Assembly (NCBI RefSeq): GCF_000235365.1
Contig: NC_016452.1
Span: 606,001-670,000, forward strand
Length of the DNA: 64,000 nt
From: Eremothecium cymbalariae DBVPG#7215
Lineage: Eukaryota; Ascomycota; Saccharomycetes; Saccharomycetales; Saccharomycetaceae
Direction of reading: 5' to 3'
Positions within the stretch are counted from its first letter, which is position 1. The number at the start of each line of letters is the position of its first letter. Both the position numbers and the translations under genes were made by a program. The notes beneath the pieces were generated by a model. It ran no database searches. It was not told where the DNA came from and worked only from the letters and a program-made list of their open reading frames with translations. Positions 50,032 to 60,870 of this stretch are shown in pieces.

Positions 50032-51765
50032 CTAATATGACTTTTTGCTTGTCGTTACAATAGGTATAGAGTCAATGCTTGAATAAGCTACTAATATCCA
50101 AGAAGGGTACCAACCTATACATAAAACATACCAGGTCCAGCATCCTAACTGAGTCCAAGCGTCTATTAAACTGTGAAATAGAGATGTCCCTGCTAGTTGA
50201 GCTTCAAACAGCTGGCAAAGTATCCACGAAGCGATGAATGGGTTTGAACTCATCAAGAGCAACGAATTTCTGAGCTTTTGTTGCATTGTCGCATTGGTAG
50301 TAGTCTTAGTTAAAGACATTGGAAATGCTAGTACGCCAACGGCTAACGCTAAAGCAAAGTTAACAACAAGTAAGGATGTTAAAACAATAGAAAAGTATAA
50401 GTGAGCAAAAGCTTTGAAGCGGTAGGAAAATGGCTTCTGGATTTTATATTTGATAACAGTAAAAGAAATAAAGCTCAATGCAACATTGAAAGCTAGCAGC
50501 AACGATGGAAGTGGCATGTATGCGAAGGCTTCAGCCGTGACGAAAGAAATCATGAGGGCAACAGCAAAGGCAAATAATGCCCATATGTTGTAAATAGAAA
50601 GCAACGGCAACTTGGAATATTCGTTATTCAAAATGCTATCAGCAGAAGCGATAGCAAATGAAGCCGATAGTGCTATAGCAGCTGGGAGGTAGCTGCCTAT
50701 TGACACAAAAGATCTAGGAGACAATAACAAATAAAAGAAAAAGGACTGATGGAATTTCTCAAGCAAATTATTCACGGATCTGAAAATAGCCTCAGGAACA
50801 CGGCCAAAAGTCGTTACGTCAAATGGACCATCCTGGCCATGTGCTTTCAACGTCACTGACTGGATTCTCCAGCCATTAAATGCTTCATGTCCAGTGGTAT
50901 TTTTTATGCCAGCTAAAGTCATATCTTTGATACCTGACAGCAAAGTTTTTAGCCGTAACTTATATGTATCTTGTGATAATTCAACAAAAGGCATACCATG
51001 CAATGATACCTTCATACCTTCGTGTTCGGAAATATGTACTGCAGTATTAATCAGGTCCAGATTGGGGAGGCCCCCATTCAATCCATTATAGCCAATCTCT
51101 ATGTATTTGAAATAATCATTAGTACCCGGGTAATCAAGCACAACGGCTGATTCAATAGATCCTCCGGTCAAATCTAACTTAGTATGATATGCCTTAACCC
51201 ATGCTCTCAGTGAAGCCTGAGGATCTGCACTTAAAACCACTATAATGTTTTTGGACCAAACTGGCCAACGAGCAAAATACCTGGCAAGAGATATAGCCAG
51301 AGCAGCTCCGCCATTGTTATACAGTCCATCAGTTGTGGTCCATGGAGCTGCCAGAACCATAGCTTCTGTACCATCACCTCTAGAAGTGTGTACTATTCCA
51401 TATAAAGTTTCACCGTACTGGTTGTTCGTGTTAATTGAAGTCTTAGCTCCATATTCTTCCATCCACGAAGCGACGATTGTGTTTCGCTCATGAATATCTA
51501 GATCTTTCAGATTCTCAAGTTCCCTTCTATACCCTCTTAATATATTCCATTCACTCTCACGAAAATAACTATAAGCCTGTGATGGCATCAATGCATTTTC
51601 CGAGATATATGTTCTTCTATATTGACCTTCTAACGGTAGGAATAAAGTTAGCCATGAGATGCTGAGTAACGCACAGAATATAGAGATCTTTGGAAGAGAT
51701 GCGATTATTCTGGGAACTAGTCCCATATCCACTATCCTTCGGTGCAATTTCTCCAACACTGCCAT
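50032..51765 (-). CDS. GAA1: GAA1, GPI transamidase complex subunit
   Basis: ER membrane subunit of the complex (Gpi8, Gaa1, Gpi16, Gpi17, Gab1) that attaches GPI anchors to proteins. The 577-residue protein (614 in S. cerevisiae) has one N-terminal membrane segment (~26-45, ISIFCALLSISWLTLFLPL), then a large lumenal domain related to M28 peptidases (~60-340) that recognises the GPI lipid, with EGQYRRTYISENALMP and VLAAPWTTTDG. Several membrane segments follow from ~345 to the end. It diverges from CSF1 with only 163 bp between ATGs, as in S. cerevisiae. Confidence 0.94.
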   Translation of the reverse strand: MAVLEKLHRRIVDMGLVPRIIASLPKISIFCALLSISWLTLFLPLEGQYRRTYISENALMPSQAYSYFRESEWNILRGYRRELENLKDLDIHERNTIVASWMEEYGAKTSINTNNQYGETLYGIVHTSRGDGTEAMVLAAPWTTTDGLYNNGGAALAISLARYFARWPVWSKNIIVVLSADPQASLRAWVKAYHTKLDLTGGSIESAVVLDYPGTNDYFKYIEIGYNGLNGGLPNLDLINTAVHISEHEGMKVSLHGMPFVELSQDTYKLRLKTLLSGIKDMTLAGIKNTTGHEAFNGWRIQSVTLKAHGQDGPFDVTTFGRVPEAIFRSVNNLLEKFHQSFFFYLLLSPRSFVSIGSYLPAAIALSASFAIASADSILNNEYSKLPLLSIYNIWALFAFAVALMISFVTAEAFAYMPLPSLLLAFNVALSFISFTVIKYKIQKPFSYRFKAFAHLYFSIVLTSLLVVNFALALAVGVLAFPMSLTKTTTNATMQQKLRNSLLLMSSNPFIASWILCQLFEAQLAGTSLFHSLIDAWTQLGCWTWYVLCIGWYPSWILVAYSSIDSIPIVTTSKKSY

Positions 51766-51928
51766 TTATATTGCTTTATATTTCTTGGAGTTTGTATTAT
51801 TTAAACGTGTTACAAGGGAGCTGGTTGTGTTAATTGAAAGATTGGGCCCAGAACATGGAAGGTAAATTTATCAACTTTCCCTAGATACACAACACCCGTG
51901 ATGTGGTAAACATAAAGAGGAAGACGAA

Positions 51929-54900
51929 ATGGATTTCCAGACCGAGTTTGAAGCAATCCAAGTACCTTATGAACGTCGATTTGGTTGGGTATTTTTGGTG
52001 AATTGGGCACAGCTGATATTAATTAATGTGTTTACAACATTTTATCTTTGGAGAGCAATTGGATACATAGTAACGAAGATTCTCAATTGGGTTATATGGA
52101 AGCGGTACAAAGTAGTAATAAACATCCAATCTCTTGGGTTCTCTATTATAGGTGGTAAAGTTTATTTCAAGAATATCTCAATTACTGATAGGGATCAAAC
52201 TATTTCAATTTTAAAGGGAACATTTACTTGGAGATATTGGCTACTGAATCCTCGCCCAACACAACTGAAAAATTCAAACATAAATGATGAGAATTCGAAA
52301 TGCAGGTTTAAATTGGAGTGCGATGGTGTGGAACTTTTCATTTATAATAAAATTGCTGTATATGAGGATATATTAAATGAACTGGCAAAGTCAGATAAGG
52401 ATAGCTCTCGAAAGTTTGCAACAGATGATGAATCAATATTTGGAAGAGTAAAGACAGATTCCAGTGTCATGTTTGACCCTCTAGATGAATCTAGTGAGCA
52501 ATCTAAAGTTGGCCAGACTATATTGAACTCAGTTTCTAATCAATCAGCGGTGCCACTCTATTTAGATTTTTTACCGGCTGAAGTTATATTGTCCAGCGGG
52601 GCCGTAGTAGTTGGTAATAAGCACACGCCATCTGTGGCAATCATTCAATATGCTAGAATCGAGGGTATAATTGATGTGGCTGGTCCAACATCGAATCTAG
52701 ATCAGTATAAGTTGAGGTCAGAATTTGAACTGAGCAGTACGAGAGTTTCTGTTAAACCTAACATATCATTTGGAAATGGCAGTTCCTCAAAGAAACATAA
52801 AATAGACGGAAAGCCTTTCAACTTATGGCAGAAGCTTAAAGACTGCTTACTGTTTACAATCTCACATATACTGGCATTCACAGGGAATAAAAAAGGTCTA
52901 ACTGGACAAGAGGAATTTTTGACAAGTTGGAAAGGTCTGGCAATGTATGACGTTGCTACAAGTGATACGTTTAGCGATGAAATTCCGTTTGATTTGCAGA
53001 ATCACGAATATGCAAAATACACTACCATCTTAAATGCTGATCGAATAAAGTTACTGTATTCTTATGATACTCCTGGAGTTATTACAGAGACTCTGATTAA
53101 AGGTTATGAGAACGGTGATATCCCTCCTTCCCCTGAATATTCAATAGATGTTCAACTTTATGATGCAAACTTTTACTACGGTCCATGGGCTCATCGACAA
53201 CTTCAATATTTTATCAAGATGTTTTCTCCTGCAGTTTCACGAGATTTTTCAGCTCACCGGAAACCCGTTCTTGGTAAGTCAAGGGAGCATGCTAATTTTA
53301 GGTGTGAAATAGTTATTATGGAAGATTCTGTTTGGCGCATACCTACAAAGGAGCCCAGCAAAGATGCTGCATTTTTGGATAAATACAAATCGACAAATGA
53401 TGAATCCAGAGCATTTGGTTGGATCGATATAAAATTGAACAAAGACACGAATATATCTATTGAACTTGGGCTTCAGGCTTCAGAATGTGGTTTTGAAAAT
53501 ACTTTTCATGCGAATTTAGTCAATCCAGTTATCATAACGAGTGTTAATCACGATGTCTTATTTAATGCAAAAGCTCATCAAATTATTGCACGCCAATCGT
53601 ATCCTCATCAATGGAATAGTGCAATTACATGGGCCCTGCATTTCATATCCTCGGATTTAGAGTTATTCATTCTCCGTGATCATTTTAATTTGTTGGTTGA
53701 TCTCTTCACTGATTTTGCATCTGGAGATGCTGTACCATATGAATTGTTTAGGCCTGTCCTTTATCAGTTTTCCTGGGATATTTCGAATTATTCGTTATAT
53801 CTAAATGCGAACGATGCGAACATTGTTAACAACCCTCTAGATTTTAATGAGAACTGCTATATATCAATTCATGGTAATTCTGCTAGAATAGGTGTTAAAT
53901 TGCCTATAGAAACAATTTCTGAAGAGTCAATTACCATAAGTTATGAAATTTATACTCCGAAATTCGATATCCAATTAAAGACTCCTCCGTGGCACACATT
54001 GCATGAATTTATGGCACAAAGATTCGTGGGTAGGTCTCACGAATTTTCAGCTAGTGGTTCCTATTTGTCATATAATGATGTGGACATTGATAATGTTGAT
54101 ACTATAAATCTTGAGTGCAAAACAAATCATGCTACCTTTCTCGCTTATGGTTTTCTGTTAAGGTATGTGATGAATTTAAAACTCAATTATTTCGGCGAGT
54201 TTGCCCAATTTCGTACAACCGAAGAGTATTCTGAGGAATTAGCACAAAGAAACGATGTTGCTACAGACATATTCAACAACAATGATGATGATCAGACTAC
54301 TGAATTAGTTGAACCGAATAGCTATGGGGAGTCAGGATTCGATATTCTACATGGAAAGAAAATAGACAAAGCATCACTGAAGAGAACTGTCAATGAGAAA
54401 GATATTTGGGTCACATTTTTCTTTGAGGATGGTTGTTTTGTGCTTCCAGAAAGCTTTTATGACTTTAAATCCTGTTTTGGACTACACTTTGATAATATTA
54501 CATTTGACATGCGATATCTAAGTTATTATGCAGATTTAGCATTTAGCATGAATTCCACCTATATTAAGAGGTATCCTGATGTTTCTTCAAATTCAGTTTT
54601 CGATGTCTGTGGAAGTAATCCTTTTATAACAAGCAATTATGACGGATACTTATCTGAATTCAATATTCATATTCATCGAATGTTTGGCTTACCACCAGCA
54701 GAAGAGACCTATTTATTCAAAATTGATGTTAGCTTGGGTTATCTATCTTTCGAATCGGACATTGAAGCTCTCAAAGGATTTATACAATTTATCACTAAAT
54801 TCTCTTTTGGATTTGATAATTTTGAAGATGTTCTACACTATGAAATGGCTAGATCCTTTGATATTAGCTGTCTTTCCTTTTTCGCTGATGATATATCGAT

Positions 54901-57900
54901 TAGGTTAAACAACATCGACACTAATAAATTCATTTCACTCAGCATCCCCAATGTATCACTTAAGTTGTTAGATTTTGGAACTTCAAAATATTCTTTGAGA
55001 GCAAACATAGACATACCAAATTTTGATTTTTTGGTTTCATCAATGGATGATCATAATATTGTATTAGGAACTATCTCAACATCTATATCCTTTGCTATTT
55101 TTTCGCGCAACCCAGACTTCAAAACAACCAATAATTTGCAAACGCAGCATATTCTATTGAGTGATGCACCATTTTGTAGGTGCAGCTTTCTTCATCCACA
55201 AGAATACCAAACATCAGATCTCTATAAATTATTGTATGCCTCTATTCCCCCAAGTTCATCAATTCCATTACTGCCAGAACCAATTGGACCAAATAATTTC
55301 GATACCATATTTGAGAATTTGCTAGGTGATATATACCAAGATTACATTTCAGAAGGAACTTTCGATATTTCAAACGATACCAAACTACAACTTAATATTG
55401 ATGAATTTAAAAAACATTCAGAAAACTCCTTTTCAAAGCACAAAACAAAAAATCTTACAATAGATATTGTAGATGAACTACATGAAGTGAGAAGTTTTGT
55501 TTTTGAACTGCCACATATAAATATAGATATCCATATTGATGTTCTGGAAGTTTTTGCCGACTTATACCGTCAATTAACAACATTTACAATATCCGATACC
55601 ATAGATGGTCTTGGGGTGGATATCGTAAACAATTTTTCCAAAACGTTTTTTGGAGCTTCCAGTGTAACAGAAGCGAAGGTAGTTTGTCCCAGGATTGATT
55701 TTAGGTTAAGAATGTATGAATATTATGCTTTAGAAGATGTGAAGCACTATTTTGTGTCAGATATTAATAAGCTTGATTTGAATTTAAGGTTAAGACAGGA
55801 ATATGATAAGGAATCTGCGAATTCTGAGATGAACTCGAAAAATAAGCTTTCAGTTTATTACAAAACTGCTTTGATTAATGGTAAAATGCTTTCCAAAGAA
55901 AACTTCATTTATCCTAGTGAAAGCTCAGAGTTTTCTTACAAGTCTACTTTTGAAGAACTTGAGGGATATGCATTCTACGATGATGATCTAGTAACTGATG
56001 CAAACTTGCAAAGAGGGTGTGTATTCATTAATCAGGAACATTCTGACTCAATATCGGAATTTATTAAAACACTATACTTAAAATTTAACACCTTTATAAA
56101 GAGTGTTACGATTTCCAAGAATTTTAATAAATCTATGAAACGAGAATTACTCATTAGAATTGCTCAAGCAGGACAAGACTATGGGATTCAGCATGATCCA
56201 CCAGTTATCACAAAACCCGCAGTTATTACGAGGCTTTCGCGACATCATGTAAGGGAGTCCAGAAGCTGGAGAATTGTAACCCGCTTAAGACATGTTTTGA
56301 ATTACCTCCCGCAATATTGGTATGAAACCACATCACTTGAATTACAAAAAGGAAAGTTTAGATCAGAAGAGGATGCTAAATTACAGTTTTTGGATATATT
56401 TACAAGGTGGAGGAGTTGGGAATTCGCCGACGTAGAAAGATGTTTTCTTTATAAGAAGACATATATCCCCGCTGAAGTCACTTTTGCTAAAACTATATGC
56501 TTTTCGTCGGATCTTCTAACTATTAGCTTCAATGAACGGGATAAGGAACACCTTTTCATGAATAGCTTTATGATAGATATCAGGAATGACTGTTATGTTT
56601 CTTCAGCTGTTGGTGAATCTATGGCAGCAAAATCCAATAACGTTTACAAAACTGTCGTTTCCCTGGATGAACTCCAAATAAATGTTGACAAGAAGATCAT
56701 ACTAAAGCTCTCTAAGCTCATTCACACACTTAAATTCGAATACGTGTACAGCAATCCTATAGTGGTGGCTAAAGATGCTAACGGTCGCTGTAAAAATATA
56801 TCATTACAATTAAATAAGATAACGACCAACTGCTTCCTCGGAAATGTTTCCCTTGGTTTTATCTTTGAAAGAATTTACGTTTATTCATTAATAGATACAC
56901 TGGATAGTGGGAACAATTCATTGCTCTCTGTTTTGCTCTTTTTTGATGTTGCTAAATTGTTCTTTAGGTATAAAACCAGAAATTTGTTTTCTTTAGACTT
57001 TACTGATTTGCATTTTAATTTAACTTACCTGAGTAAACAGAAGACTTACGGATTTTATCACTCTGCAGAGTTTATGAATATTAACTCCTCCATTCCATCA
57101 ATTAACGATATTATCGAAGCGAATAACGAGATCCGTTTGCACATCAATGAGATAGGGCAAGATTTTGCATCTAATATACAGTATACTGAACTACCGGTAT
57201 TGCCGGATTCGCAGGTTTTAAAGCCAATTGCAATGGTTAAGATGAATATAGCTGCGATCAATATTCAGCTACAACTGCTGCTCCCATTCATTCTCCGATA
57301 CTCATGCAAGGAATTCGAAATAAATGTAGATTTTGGCAGGATCCTTCAGTCTTCATTGTCCTTACAAGATACTTCCGTGGAACTATTATCATTAGAGTTT
57401 CAAGAACCTTACATGAAGTACTCCCATTCATATTTGAAACTTATTGGAATGGATTTAGGAAATACTGATAATCTCGGAAGAATTAGTTTAGATTCCAGCT
57501 TTTCTAAGTTATCAATCTTTGAACCAAAAAAGAATATGCGATTATTTCTAAGTGATATCGAGCAAGCGGTGAAAAATATAGAAATATTGAGATCCACGAT
57601 GCTGGAAACTAAATCGTCTACCGTTCAAAATGAATTCCCATTTTCAAGATTGATCCCAATTCAACTGAACCTAAATGTTGAATACATTGGGTTGCTACTG
57701 GATTTTGGAACAACTCTTTACGTTCTTGAATTTAACAATCTTGAGTTTTCCTTTTCAAAAGATAAAACATCATCAAACCCAGTCGTTCCAACCTTCAGTA
57801 GCGACTACTCTTCAGAGTCTATCTGTTTCTTGATAAAGGATAGAAGAGTTAAGGAAACTTTGTCAAAAGTCTTAGATTTTTCTTTGAGAATCAAAGTTAT

Positions 57901-60760
57901 CAGGAGCTCACTTTTGGCAATTCAGTCACTTCAAATTGAAAGCTCCTATCTTCATGCAGTACTTTCACCCATGTCTTTGGTTCGTCTGTTGTCATTTGTT
58001 AATGAATTTTCAATAATGAAGAGCATCTATCATGATATAAAACCACGATCCACTTCTAGTAATTCAACTCTTTCCATCTTGCCCATATCAATTAAGTCTG
58101 CCCATATTTTATCTTACAACCTATGTATAGGATGGTTATTTGATCTGGGCTACAACGCTAATGAAGGTTTAATTTGGGGATATGAAAGGTTATTTGCTGT
58201 ATATGACAAGCCATATGGTAAATTAACTCTTCTTGATGCATATTTCTCTGTTGCACATGGATTTTCCTCTAGTACATACTACCCCGATGGTAACGAGAAG
58301 GGCGCTATGAATCGCAGTTACTTACCCAGTATGCAAATCAACTATTGGTTAGAAGAAGAAAACGGTACAAAGGATCTATTTATAAGAGTTAATGGAGAAG
58401 AATTAGACGTCAGTTTATTGGCTTGGTGGTTTACCATTGTCGATGAAGCAACTCAGTCGCTTCACAAATTTAAGAAGCTAAAAGAAACTATTCTTGATCC
58501 ATTAAAAGTAACGTCAAATGATCCCATACTTGGAGAATGGAACTATTTAGATAATCCTTTAGCTTCAAGCGTGAGATCTATTAATTGCATTATTAATTAT
58601 GCTGGTAGCTCTATGAAGCTTTATTCTCGTGATGATATTCAACATGGTACTTGTTCATTTGAAATAAGGAGCCCAGCTCATACAGTTACTATTGACTACA
58701 AATATTATCCTTCAAAGAAGAAGTCGCACTGGATAAGAACCTTGGCTACTGTGAATACAACACATAATACTCTGTTTCCTGTCTGTGTACCATTATTAAA
58801 TGAAATGTGGCTGACTTTTAACACTATGTTGAAGAATTCTTGTTCACAGTTTTCTAATGGTGCCCCAAATCTGGCTTCTGCGAAAGCTGAAATTAATTAC
58901 AGAGACTTGTTAGAAGCATTTGATATTGCCGTGATCATTAACGTTGGCAAACAAGAAATTAGCTTAACTTGTGAACCTACCGCTAAGATTCAAGCAACTA
59001 TAGGATTTGAAAAGTTTGATATCAAAATATTTACTAACAGCATGGTTCCTGATGAACCTCTATGTCTCTCTGTTGATTTGCACAACTTAATGGCATCTTC
59101 GAGACATGTATTCTCCCGTGAAATAAGCTCTTCGCTGAGTTTACAACAAATAAGCATGGTTTTCAGTCTAACTCATTCGGAATATATTCACACTTATGGA
59201 TCAACTCTGATTTCAAAGCCATTATTCTACTTTAATGTTAAACAAATTGAGGATCTCAATTTATTCTTAGAAATTTGGTCAATTGAAAAACAGAAGAGTG
59301 TTAATGATATCATTTTGGCTCCTGTAACCGCTTCATCATTTGAAAGTGTTCCTAGTATGCCAAAATTACAGAGGGTTCCGATTAATGCTACTTTTAGCTG
59401 GGACTACTTGCTTATAATCTCTGAAATTGGAGCTGAAATTGATCTTGGGCCTTCTTTAGGGCTCGTAAAAGTAAAATCAGATAACTTATGGGGGTTGTCA
59501 AGTCATAATATAGACTGGACACAAAAGCTATTAATTTCCATGAAAGAAATTTGCATGTCCTCTAGCGGTAGGCTTGGTGGATATGTATTTATCAAAGACA
59601 TTGTTTGGAAATCTAAAATTACCTGGCCTATTATAAATAACTTTCATGGGGTTCCGCTGGTTGAGCTATCCCTAGCCCTGGGTGCGTTTAACACTAAACT
59701 GTCATTTGATTATCATATGTTCTTTATTTCTACCATTCAAAATGCAGCTATTGAACTTTTTAATCAACAGGATGAAAGAGGCTTTTTGGCAGACTTATTA
59801 TCTGTTTCTGTATCGGTAGATAATATCCAGGTTTTTATTACATCTTTGGCATACGCAAACTTGTTTGATATTTACAGTACCATTAGAAGGATGAGAAATG
59901 ACAGTGGCCGCACAAACTTAGATCTATTAGAGTCCAATGAACTCAAAAAGATCAGTTCATTTGATAATTCAAAAATGCTTGCTTCATTACTCTCATTGAG
60001 AACTGAGCTATCGGTCAACGCTCAATTATTAAATTTGCATATTTTCTCTACCACCTTGATTGGTACTGAAGTTGTCGTGTTGAGGACAAGAAAGGTAATT
60101 GCAAATACTAAAAATGAAGCAAGCTCTAAGACTACCTCAGACGCCAAAGTCCAAACAGAGTTGACATGGCAGCTTCAAGATATGTCTTTGTCTTTATCAT
60201 CTTTTAAACACCAACTAGACGAAAACCAACTAGATAAGATTGATGTTATTGATTATGTTAAACTAGCTTCAATTATTCATGGTGGTATTATTCTAGAAGC
60301 ACCATCCATATTTGTGACAATGAATACCTGGCAATCTCAATATTCGAATGTTATCGAATTACTGTACTCTAGCAGCTTTGGTAATGGTGTTTCTATTACA
60401 TGGAACCTTCGTCCAATTAACTTTATCAAAGATATGTGGAGTATACACATAAATGCAATGAAATTGCGTCATATGCAGAAAGGTAATTCGTCCGAGATTC
60501 ATATTCCTAAAGATGAGGATATTGAAGCTAAACTTGCCAAAGTGGATCTTGGTACGAAGTACATATATAAACCGCTGGAGGAACCAAATATTGAAATGCC
60601 CAAAATTAAAGATTTGGGAGATGCTACTCCACCTGTAGAATGGTTTGGTTTAAATAGAAGTAGATTTCCAGGATTGACCCACCAAATTGTAGTTGTACCA
60701 TTGCAGAAGTTATCAGCTGTAGCTGAAAAAGAATACGTAAGGATTTTAGGGAAAGTGTAA
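51929..60760 (+). CDS. CSF1: CSF1, bridge-like lipid-transfer protein (BLTP1 family)
   Basis: Giant protein thought to form a hydrophobic groove that moves phospholipids between ER and other membranes; in S. cerevisiae needed for cold-temperature growth and GPI-anchor lipid supply. The 2943 residues match S. cerevisiae Csf1 (2958). An N-terminal membrane segment (~19-50, WVFLVNWAQLILINVFTTFY) anchors it. It is followed by a chorein-like start (IQSLGFSIIGGKVYFKNISI) and thousands of bases encoding beta-rich repeats with no enzyme motif. The single uninterrupted frame shows no intron or frameshift. It converges with SMC4 over 110 bp. Confidence 0.95.
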   Translation: MDFQTEFEAIQVPYERRFGWVFLVNWAQLILINVFTTFYLWRAIGYIVTKILNWVIWKRYKVVINIQSLGFSIIGGKVYFKNISITDRDQTISILKGTFTWRYWLLNPRPTQLKNSNINDENSKCRFKLECDGVELFIYNKIAVYEDILNELAKSDKDSSRKFATDDESIFGRVKTDSSVMFDPLDESSEQSKVGQTILNSVSNQSAVPLYLDFLPAEVILSSGAVVVGNKHTPSVAIIQYARIEGIIDVAGPTSNLDQYKLRSEFELSSTRVSVKPNISFGNGSSSKKHKIDGKPFNLWQKLKDCLLFTISHILAFTGNKKGLTGQEEFLTSWKGLAMYDVATSDTFSDEIPFDLQNHEYAKYTTILNADRIKLLYSYDTPGVITETLIKGYENGDIPPSPEYSIDVQLYDANFYYGPWAHRQLQYFIKMFSPAVSRDFSAHRKPVLGKSREHANFRCEIVIMEDSVWRIPTKEPSKDAAFLDKYKSTNDESRAFGWIDIKLNKDTNISIELGLQASECGFENTFHANLVNPVIITSVNHDVLFNAKAHQIIARQSYPHQWNSAITWALHFISSDLELFILRDHFNLLVDLFTDFASGDAVPYELFRPVLYQFSWDISNYSLYLNANDANIVNNPLDFNENCYISIHGNSARIGVKLPIETISEESITISYEIYTPKFDIQLKTPPWHTLHEFMAQRFVGRSHEFSASGSYLSYNDVDIDNVDTINLECKTNHATFLAYGFLLRYVMNLKLNYFGEFAQFRTTEEYSEELAQRNDVATDIFNNNDDDQTTELVEPNSYGESGFDILHGKKIDKASLKRTVNEKDIWVTFFFEDGCFVLPESFYDFKSCFGLHFDNITFDMRYLSYYADLAFSMNSTYIKRYPDVSSNSVFDVCGSNPFITSNYDGYLSEFNIHIHRMFGLPPAEETYLFKIDVSLGYLSFESDIEALKGFIQFITKFSFGFDNFEDVLHYEMARSFDISCLSFFADDISIRLNNIDTNKFISLSIPNVSLKLLDFGTSKYSLRANIDIPNFDFLVSSMDDHNIVLGTISTSISFAIFSRNPDFKTTNNLQTQHILLSDAPFCRCSFLHPQEYQTSDLYKLLYASIPPSSSIPLLPEPIGPNNFDTIFENLLGDIYQDYISEGTFDISNDTKLQLNIDEFKKHSENSFSKHKTKNLTIDIVDELHEVRSFVFELPHINIDIHIDVLEVFADLYRQLTTFTISDTIDGLGVDIVNNFSKTFFGASSVTEAKVVCPRIDFRLRMYEYYALEDVKHYFVSDINKLDLNLRLRQEYDKESANSEMNSKNKLSVYYKTALINGKMLSKENFIYPSESSEFSYKSTFEELEGYAFYDDDLVTDANLQRGCVFINQEHSDSISEFIKTLYLKFNTFIKSVTISKNFNKSMKRELLIRIAQAGQDYGIQHDPPVITKPAVITRLSRHHVRESRSWRIVTRLRHVLNYLPQYWYETTSLELQKGKFRSEEDAKLQFLDIFTRWRSWEFADVERCFLYKKTYIPAEVTFAKTICFSSDLLTISFNERDKEHLFMNSFMIDIRNDCYVSSAVGESMAAKSNNVYKTVVSLDELQINVDKKIILKLSKLIHTLKFEYVYSNPIVVAKDANGRCKNISLQLNKITTNCFLGNVSLGFIFERIYVYSLIDTLDSGNNSLLSVLLFFDVAKLFFRYKTRNLFSLDFTDLHFNLTYLSKQKTYGFYHSAEFMNINSSIPSINDIIEANNEIRLHINEIGQDFASNIQYTELPVLPDSQVLKPIAMVKMNIAAINIQLQLLLPFILRYSCKEFEINVDFGRILQSSLSLQDTSVELLSLEFQEPYMKYSHSYLKLIGMDLGNTDNLGRISLDSSFSKLSIFEPKKNMRLFLSDIEQAVKNIEILRSTMLETKSSTVQNEFPFSRLIPIQLNLNVEYIGLLLDFGTTLYVLEFNNLEFSFSKDKTSSNPVVPTFSSDYSSESICFLIKDRRVKETLSKVLDFSLRIKVIRSSLLAIQSLQIESSYLHAVLSPMSLVRLLSFVNEFSIMKSIYHDIKPRSTSSNSTLSILPISIKSAHILSYNLCIGWLFDLGYNANEGLIWGYERLFAVYDKPYGKLTLLDAYFSVAHGFSSSTYYPDGNEKGAMNRSYLPSMQINYWLEEENGTKDLFIRVNGEELDVSLLAWWFTIVDEATQSLHKFKKLKETILDPLKVTSNDPILGEWNYLDNPLASSVRSINCIINYAGSSMKLYSRDDIQHGTCSFEIRSPAHTVTIDYKYYPSKKKSHWIRTLATVNTTHNTLFPVCVPLLNEMWLTFNTMLKNSCSQFSNGAPNLASAKAEINYRDLLEAFDIAVIINVGKQEISLTCEPTAKIQATIGFEKFDIKIFTNSMVPDEPLCLSVDLHNLMASSRHVFSREISSSLSLQQISMVFSLTHSEYIHTYGSTLISKPLFYFNVKQIEDLNLFLEIWSIEKQKSVNDIILAPVTASSFESVPSMPKLQRVPINATFSWDYLLIISEIGAEIDLGPSLGLVKVKSDNLWGLSSHNIDWTQKLLISMKEICMSSSGRLGGYVFIKDIVWKSKITWPIINNFHGVPLVELSLALGAFNTKLSFDYHMFFISTIQNAAIELFNQQDERGFLADLLSVSVSVDNIQVFITSLAYANLFDIYSTIRRMRNDSGRTNLDLLESNELKKISSFDNSKMLASLLSLRTELSVNAQLLNLHIFSTTLIGTEVVVLRTRKVIANTKNEASSKTTSDAKVQTELTWQLQDMSLSLSSFKHQLDENQLDKIDVIDYVKLASIIHGGIILEAPSIFVTMNTWQSQYSNVIELLYSSSFGNGVSITWNLRPINFIKDMWSIHINAMKLRHMQKGNSSEIHIPKDEDIEAKLAKVDLGTKYIYKPLEEPNIEMPKIKDLGDATPPVEWFGLNRSRFPGLTHQIVVVPLQKLSAVAEKEYVRILGKV

Positions 60761-60870
60761 TATGGTACAACTATAAATCACCTGCATAAAAATAATTCAA
60801 TACTAAAATATCTTTAAAATTTCTATATAAATTAATAAATAGCCAATTACAAATTACCAATTTTCTTAGA

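Noticed and set aside
51929..60760. Possible frameshift or polyprotein explanation for the 8.8-kb frame
   Set aside because: Length, start, neighbours and N-terminal anchor all match CSF1, and the frame is uninterrupted.
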